This document shows, piece after piece, positions 6,968-9,233 of a stretch of 9,233 nt of DNA (positions are counted from its first letter, which is position 1; the number at the start of each line of letters is the position of its first letter). The translations under genes and the position numbers were made by a program. The DNA is from Gemmatimonadota bacterium (GTDB lineage Bacteria > GCA-2686955). The notes under the pieces were generated by a model. The model made no database searches. It was given only the letters and a program-made list of their open reading frames with translations, and was not told the DNA's origin. Location of the stretch: NCBI GenBank assembly GCA_026991065.1, contig JALXCG010000021.1, positions 1-9,233 on the forward strand. Direction: 5' to 3'.

Positions 6968-8196
6968 TGGTCGAGCAGCACCTCATCGCGGATCACCCGC
7001 ACCTCGACCGGATCACCGGGCTCCAGCACCTCGCCCGGCGCCACGGTGACCAGACCATGCGCGCGCGCCAGGGTGGCGAGTACGCTTGAACCCTGCGCCC
7101 CGGCCGGACGCACCCGCCACTGGTCACCCTCTCGCGCAAGCTCCACCCGGATCCAGGTCAAGCGCTTCGGCGCGCCGGCGATGCGGGCCGCGGCCCGGGC
7201 CTGCAACCACTGGCGGCCCGCGCCCTCCAGCCCCCGCATCCAGCGGATCGCCGGGCGCACGTACTGCTCGAAGATCACCAGGCTGGAAACCGGGTTTCCC
7301 GGCAAGCCAAAGACCGGCTTGCCCGCGGCGACGCCAAAATAGAGCGGTTTGCCCGGTTTCTGCTTGACCCGCCAGAAGACCCGTTCGACTCCCGCGGCGG
7401 CAAAGGCATCGCCGACAAAATCGCGGTCACCGACCGACACACCGGCGGAAGTCACCAGGCAGTCCGCCTCATCCAGCCCGCGGCGCACCGCATCGAGGGT
7501 GGCGCCCGGTTCATCCCGGGCGATGCCGAGATCGACCGGGATTCCCCCGGCTTCGTGAATCGCCGCACAGAGCGCCGGTCCATTGCTGTTGCGGATGCAT
7601 CCCGTTCCCGGCTCCTGCTCCATCGGAACCAGTTCGTTGCCGGTGGCAAGAACCGCGACGCGCGGCCGCCGATAGACCGCCACCCGGGAGCAGCCGGCGG
7701 AGGCAAGCAGCCCAATGGCCGCCGAACCGATCAGCGCACCGGGCGCCAGGACCGCGGCGCCGGGCGTCAGATCCTCGCCCTGCTGCCGCACATGCTGCCC
7801 CAGTTTCGCCGGCCCCTGGATGACGACCCCATCCGCGCCATCGGCGGCGGTGACCTCCACCATCACAACGCTGTCGGCTCCCTGCGGCAGCGGCGCGCCG
7901 GTCATGATGCGGGCGGCTTCGCCCTTCGCCAGGGGCGCCGCCGGCAGGTCACCCGCCATGATCTCCTGGGTGACCCGCAAACGGGTACGCTCTCTGCCCG
8001 CAAGGTCGGCCGCGCGCACTGCATAGCCATCCATGGCGGAGCAGGAGAGCGGCGGCACCAATGCCCGCGCCCGGGCCGCGCGCGCCAGGACCAGCCCCCG
8101 GGCGGCCGCCAGCGAAATCTCTTCGATCGGCATTCGCGGTGTCGCCGCCGCCACCAGGCGCCGGGCTTCATCCACTTCGAGCATCTTTCCGCTCAT
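6922..8196 (-). CDS. moeA: Molybdopterin molybdenumtransferase MoeA
   Basis: 424 residues from the ATG at 8196 (E. coli MoeA has 411). Known role: inserts molybdate into adenylylated molybdopterin, the last general step of Moco synthesis, in the cytosol. Seen: SAMDGYAVRAADL (53-65; D56 catalytic), TGAPLPQGADSVVMVE (99-114), VLATGNELVP (182-191; E188), NSNGPAL, TSAGVSVGDRDF (249-260), KPGKPLYFG and GLPGNPVSS (297-305). These cover the MPT-binding MoCF fold and the linker domains. The C-terminal domain IV ends near GDPVEVRVI and is followed by a polar tail of about 21 residues. The motif before SAMDGYA reads PPLSC rather than the usual PPFDN. The start is chosen because ATG 8196 overlaps the moaC stop as ATGA and has GGAG 9 nt upstream. 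An ATG at 8211 would add five residues but lacks a good site. Confidence 0.96.
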   Translation of the reverse strand: MSGKMLEVDEARRLVAAATPRMPIEEISLAAARGLVLARAARARALVPPLSCSAMDGYAVRAADLAGRERTRLRVTQEIMAGDLPAAPLAKGEAARIMTGAPLPQGADSVVMVEVTAADGADGVVIQGPAKLGQHVRQQGEDLTPGAAVLAPGALIGSAAIGLLASAGCSRVAVYRRPRVAVLATGNELVPMEQEPGTGCIRNSNGPALCAAIHEAGGIPVDLGIARDEPGATLDAVRRGLDEADCLVTSAGVSVGDRDFVGDAFAAAGVERVFWRVKQKPGKPLYFGVAAGKPVFGLPGNPVSSLVIFEQYVRPAIRWMRGLEGAGRQWLQARAAARIAGAPKRLTWIRVELAREGDQWRVRPAGAQGSSVLATLARAHGLVTVAPGEVLEPGDPVEVRVIRDEVLLDHQRFHSSGAKRIKTV

Positions 8197-8777
8197 CGCT
8201 CTCTTCTCCATTCACCGGAGCGACCACCCGCTTTTCGCAACAAGTGAGTCTGCTCGATCCGCATGCCGCGATCCACCGCTTTGAGCATGTCATAAAGGGT
8301 CAACAGGGCCACCGAAACAGCGGTCATCGCTTCCATCTCGATGCCGGTTCTGGCGGTGGTGCGAGCCGCCGCGCGCACCCAGATGCCCGGGCCGCTCCAG
8401 GGGGCCAGTGGGTGGGCAGAAAAGAGATCCTCCCCGTCCGGCGCAGCAACTGCCTCGGGAGCGGCCGCCGAATCGCCGCCGACCACCCGGAACTCCACTT
8501 CCACGCTGTCGATCGGGATGCCGTGGCAGAGCGGAATCAGCTCCCAGGTGCGCTTGGCCGCGCTGATGCCGGCGATCCGCGCGACCGCCAGAACGTCGCC
8601 CTTGGCGGCCCGGTTCTCCCGCACGCGGGAGACTGTTTCCGGGGCCATGGCGATGCGCCCTTCGGCTAGGGCATAGCGGCGCGTCACCGCTTTTTCACCC
8701 ACGTCGACCATGTGCGCGGCGCCGCTGCCGCTGACATGGGTCAAGCGCGGCGCGGGATCGGGTTTGCGACCAACCAT
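8193..8777 (-). CDS. moaC: Cyclic pyranopterin monophosphate synthase MoaC, with an internal insertion
   Basis: 194 residues, longer than the usual 160 or so. Known role: with the radical-SAM enzyme MoaA, converts GTP to cyclic pyranopterin monophosphate, the first stage of Moco synthesis. Seen: LTHVSGSGAAHMVDVGEK (12-29), KGDVLAVARIAGISAAKRTW (59-78), ELIPLCHGIP (79-88; H85), RTGIEMEAMTAVSVALLTLY (143-162), YDMLKAV (D163 and K166 match the active-site Asp and Lys of the E. coli enzyme) and KAGGRSGEW near the end. An extra segment of about 27-30 residues, Ala/Pro/Asp-rich, lies at about 99-131, between the strand VEVEFRV and the strand IWVRAAART. E. coli has only a short turn there. AGGAG 8 nt before the ATG supports the start. 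It is first of a two-gene operon with moeA (ATGA overlap). No moaA, moaB, moaD or moaE is in view. Confidence 0.96.
   Translation of the reverse strand: MVGRKPDPAPRLTHVSGSGAAHMVDVGEKAVTRRYALAEGRIAMAPETVSRVRENRAAKGDVLAVARIAGISAAKRTWELIPLCHGIPIDSVEVEFRVVGGDSAAAPEAVAAPDGEDLFSAHPLAPWSGPGIWVRAAARTTARTGIEMEAMTAVSVALLTLYDMLKAVDRGMRIEQTHLLRKAGGRSGEWRRER
8199..8209 (-). promoter_or_regulatory. moeA ribosome binding site within the 3' end of moaC
   Basis: GGAGAAGAGAG on the minus strand lies inside the last codons of moaC. Its GGAG is 9 nt before the moeA ATG at 8196. With the ATGA stop/start overlap at 8193-8196, this suggests translational coupling of moaC and moeA, and it decides the moeA start over the ATG at 8211. 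Confidence 0.65.
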
Positions 8778-8907
8778 GAAGAGAACTCCTGGGCAAGCGA
8801 CGAGTCGAAGGTGGCGGTTTGAGGGGTGTCGTGCTGCGAATCCAGAGTATTCTTGCTGATCGCCGGTCAGGCTGCAACAAACGGGCCGCGGGCGCCGCTA
8901 CCCGACA

Positions 8908-8968
8908 GCTTCCGCGCACGGTTTCCGGAGGCTCTTCCGAGCGGGGCGCCGGCTTGGCCGGCGGAAGC
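8908..8968. repeat. Perfect 8-bp inverted repeat in the leader of the glycosyltransferase gene
   Basis: GCTTCCGC (8908-8915) and GCGGAAGC (8961-8968) are exact reverse complements enclosing 45 nt. The right arm overlaps a compact hairpin, CGCCGGC-TTG-GCCGGCG (8947-8963), so the two structures could exclude each other. The hairpin ends 11 nt before the ribosome binding site at 8975. There is no T-run after it, so it does not look like an intrinsic terminator. The rest of the 210-nt divergent gap (8778-8987) shows no clear promoter to me. Confidence 0.35.
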
Positions 8969-8974
8969 GGGTTT

Positions 8975-8980
8975 GAGAGG
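8975..8980 (+). promoter_or_regulatory. Ribosome binding site for the glycosyltransferase gene
   Basis: GAGAGG lies 7 nt before the ATG at 8988. It fixes the start of the partial gene at the right edge. Confidence 0.65.
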
Positions 8981-8987
8981 ATTTGCG

Positions 8988-9233
8988 ATGCGCATTTTGG
9001 CGATCCACACGGTCTACCGCCGCCTCGGTGGGGCTGAATTCTATATTCTGCGCCTGGCCGAAGCGCTGGAGGAACTTGGGCACGAAGTGCTTGTGGCCTA
9101 TCCGGAAGACGATGCCGAGCCCTATCGGCATCCGGGACGAACCGAACTGACCCTGCCCCGCGCGCGGGGGCGAGGCACCAGCCGGCGGGCTCTGGAGGAG
9201 CTGAATTCGATCATCGATCGACACCAACCCGAC
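8988..9233 (+). CDS. Glycosyltransferase, GT4-type N-terminal fragment (cut by window end)
   Basis: 82 codons are open to the window edge. Seen: MRILAIHTVYRRLGGAEFY at the N-terminus, with the GGAE turn after the first strand, then the helix ILRLAEALEELGHEV and the strand LVAYPEDD. This strand-GGAE-helix-'GHEV' pattern is the usual start of the acceptor-side Rossmann domain in GT-B glycosyltransferases of family 4, which use nucleotide-sugar donors to build surface polysaccharide or glycolipid. The donor-binding half and the catalytic E-x7-E region lie outside the window, so sugar and acceptor cannot be told. It is divergent from moaC across a 210-nt gap and may start a separate envelope or polysaccharide cluster to the right. 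Confidence 0.82.
   Translation, partial: MRILAIHTVYRRLGGAEFYILRLAEALEELGHEVLVAYPEDDAEPYRHPGRTELTLPRARGRGTSRRALEELNSIIDRHQPD

Noticed and set aside
7555-8247. 230-codon plus-strand frame opposite moeA
   Set aside because: Arg/Gly/His-rich shadow of a gene with unmistakable MoeA motifs.
8819-9037. Short plus-strand frame across the moaC/glycosyltransferase gap
   Set aside because: It overlaps the glycosyltransferase start in another frame, has no ribosome binding site or domain and contains the inverted repeats of the leader.

Overview
The window is a GC-rich (roughly 60-65%), gene-dense bacterial chromosomal segment. It carries eight protein genes, two of them cut by the window ends. I see no RNA genes, insertion sequences, CRISPR arrays or phage genes. 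A lipoprotein, two signal-peptide proteins and a TrkA/TrkH potassium system point to a diderm (Gram-negative-type) bacterium. The small secreted 'CGWE...WIDDIQV' protein resembles ones I associate with uncultured high-GC phyla such as Krumholzibacteriota or Eisenbacteria. That placement is a low-confidence inference from memory, not a search.

Layout. (i) 1-2989 is a divergent pair of exported hydrolases whose start codons lie only 40 nt apart. Leftward is a lipoprotein with a ComEC-type metallo-beta-lactamase domain, running off the left edge. Rightward is a secreted UshA-type 5'-nucleotidase. (ii) 2990-3108 is the gap between convergent genes and holds a strong 16-bp hairpin that looks like a bidirectional terminator. 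(iii) 3109-3732 (minus) is a small secreted beta-rich protein with a carbohydrate-binding-module-like C-terminal motif. (iv) 3939-6967 (plus) is a complete trkA-trkH potassium uptake module. (v) 6922-8777 (minus) is a moaC-moeA molybdenum cofactor operon with an ATGA stop/start overlap. Its 3' end runs 46 bp into the 3' end of trkH. (vi) 8778-8987 is a 210-nt divergent gap with inverted repeats. (vii) From 8988 (plus) a GT4-type glycosyltransferase begins and is cut by the right edge.

How the genes work together. trkA and trkH are the regulatory and membrane parts of one K+ importer. moaC and moeA act at the first-stage and last steps of Moco synthesis, but no other Moco gene is present. The lipoprotein MBL and the 5'-nucleotidase could together break down extracellular nucleic acid or nucleotides; this is inferred only from domain identity and divergent adjacency. 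Most of the window is ordinary. The points worth a second look are the stand-alone ComEC-like lipoprotein beside the nucleotidase, the insertion in MoaC, the trkH/moeA 3' overlap with its MoeA tail, and the small secreted protein.
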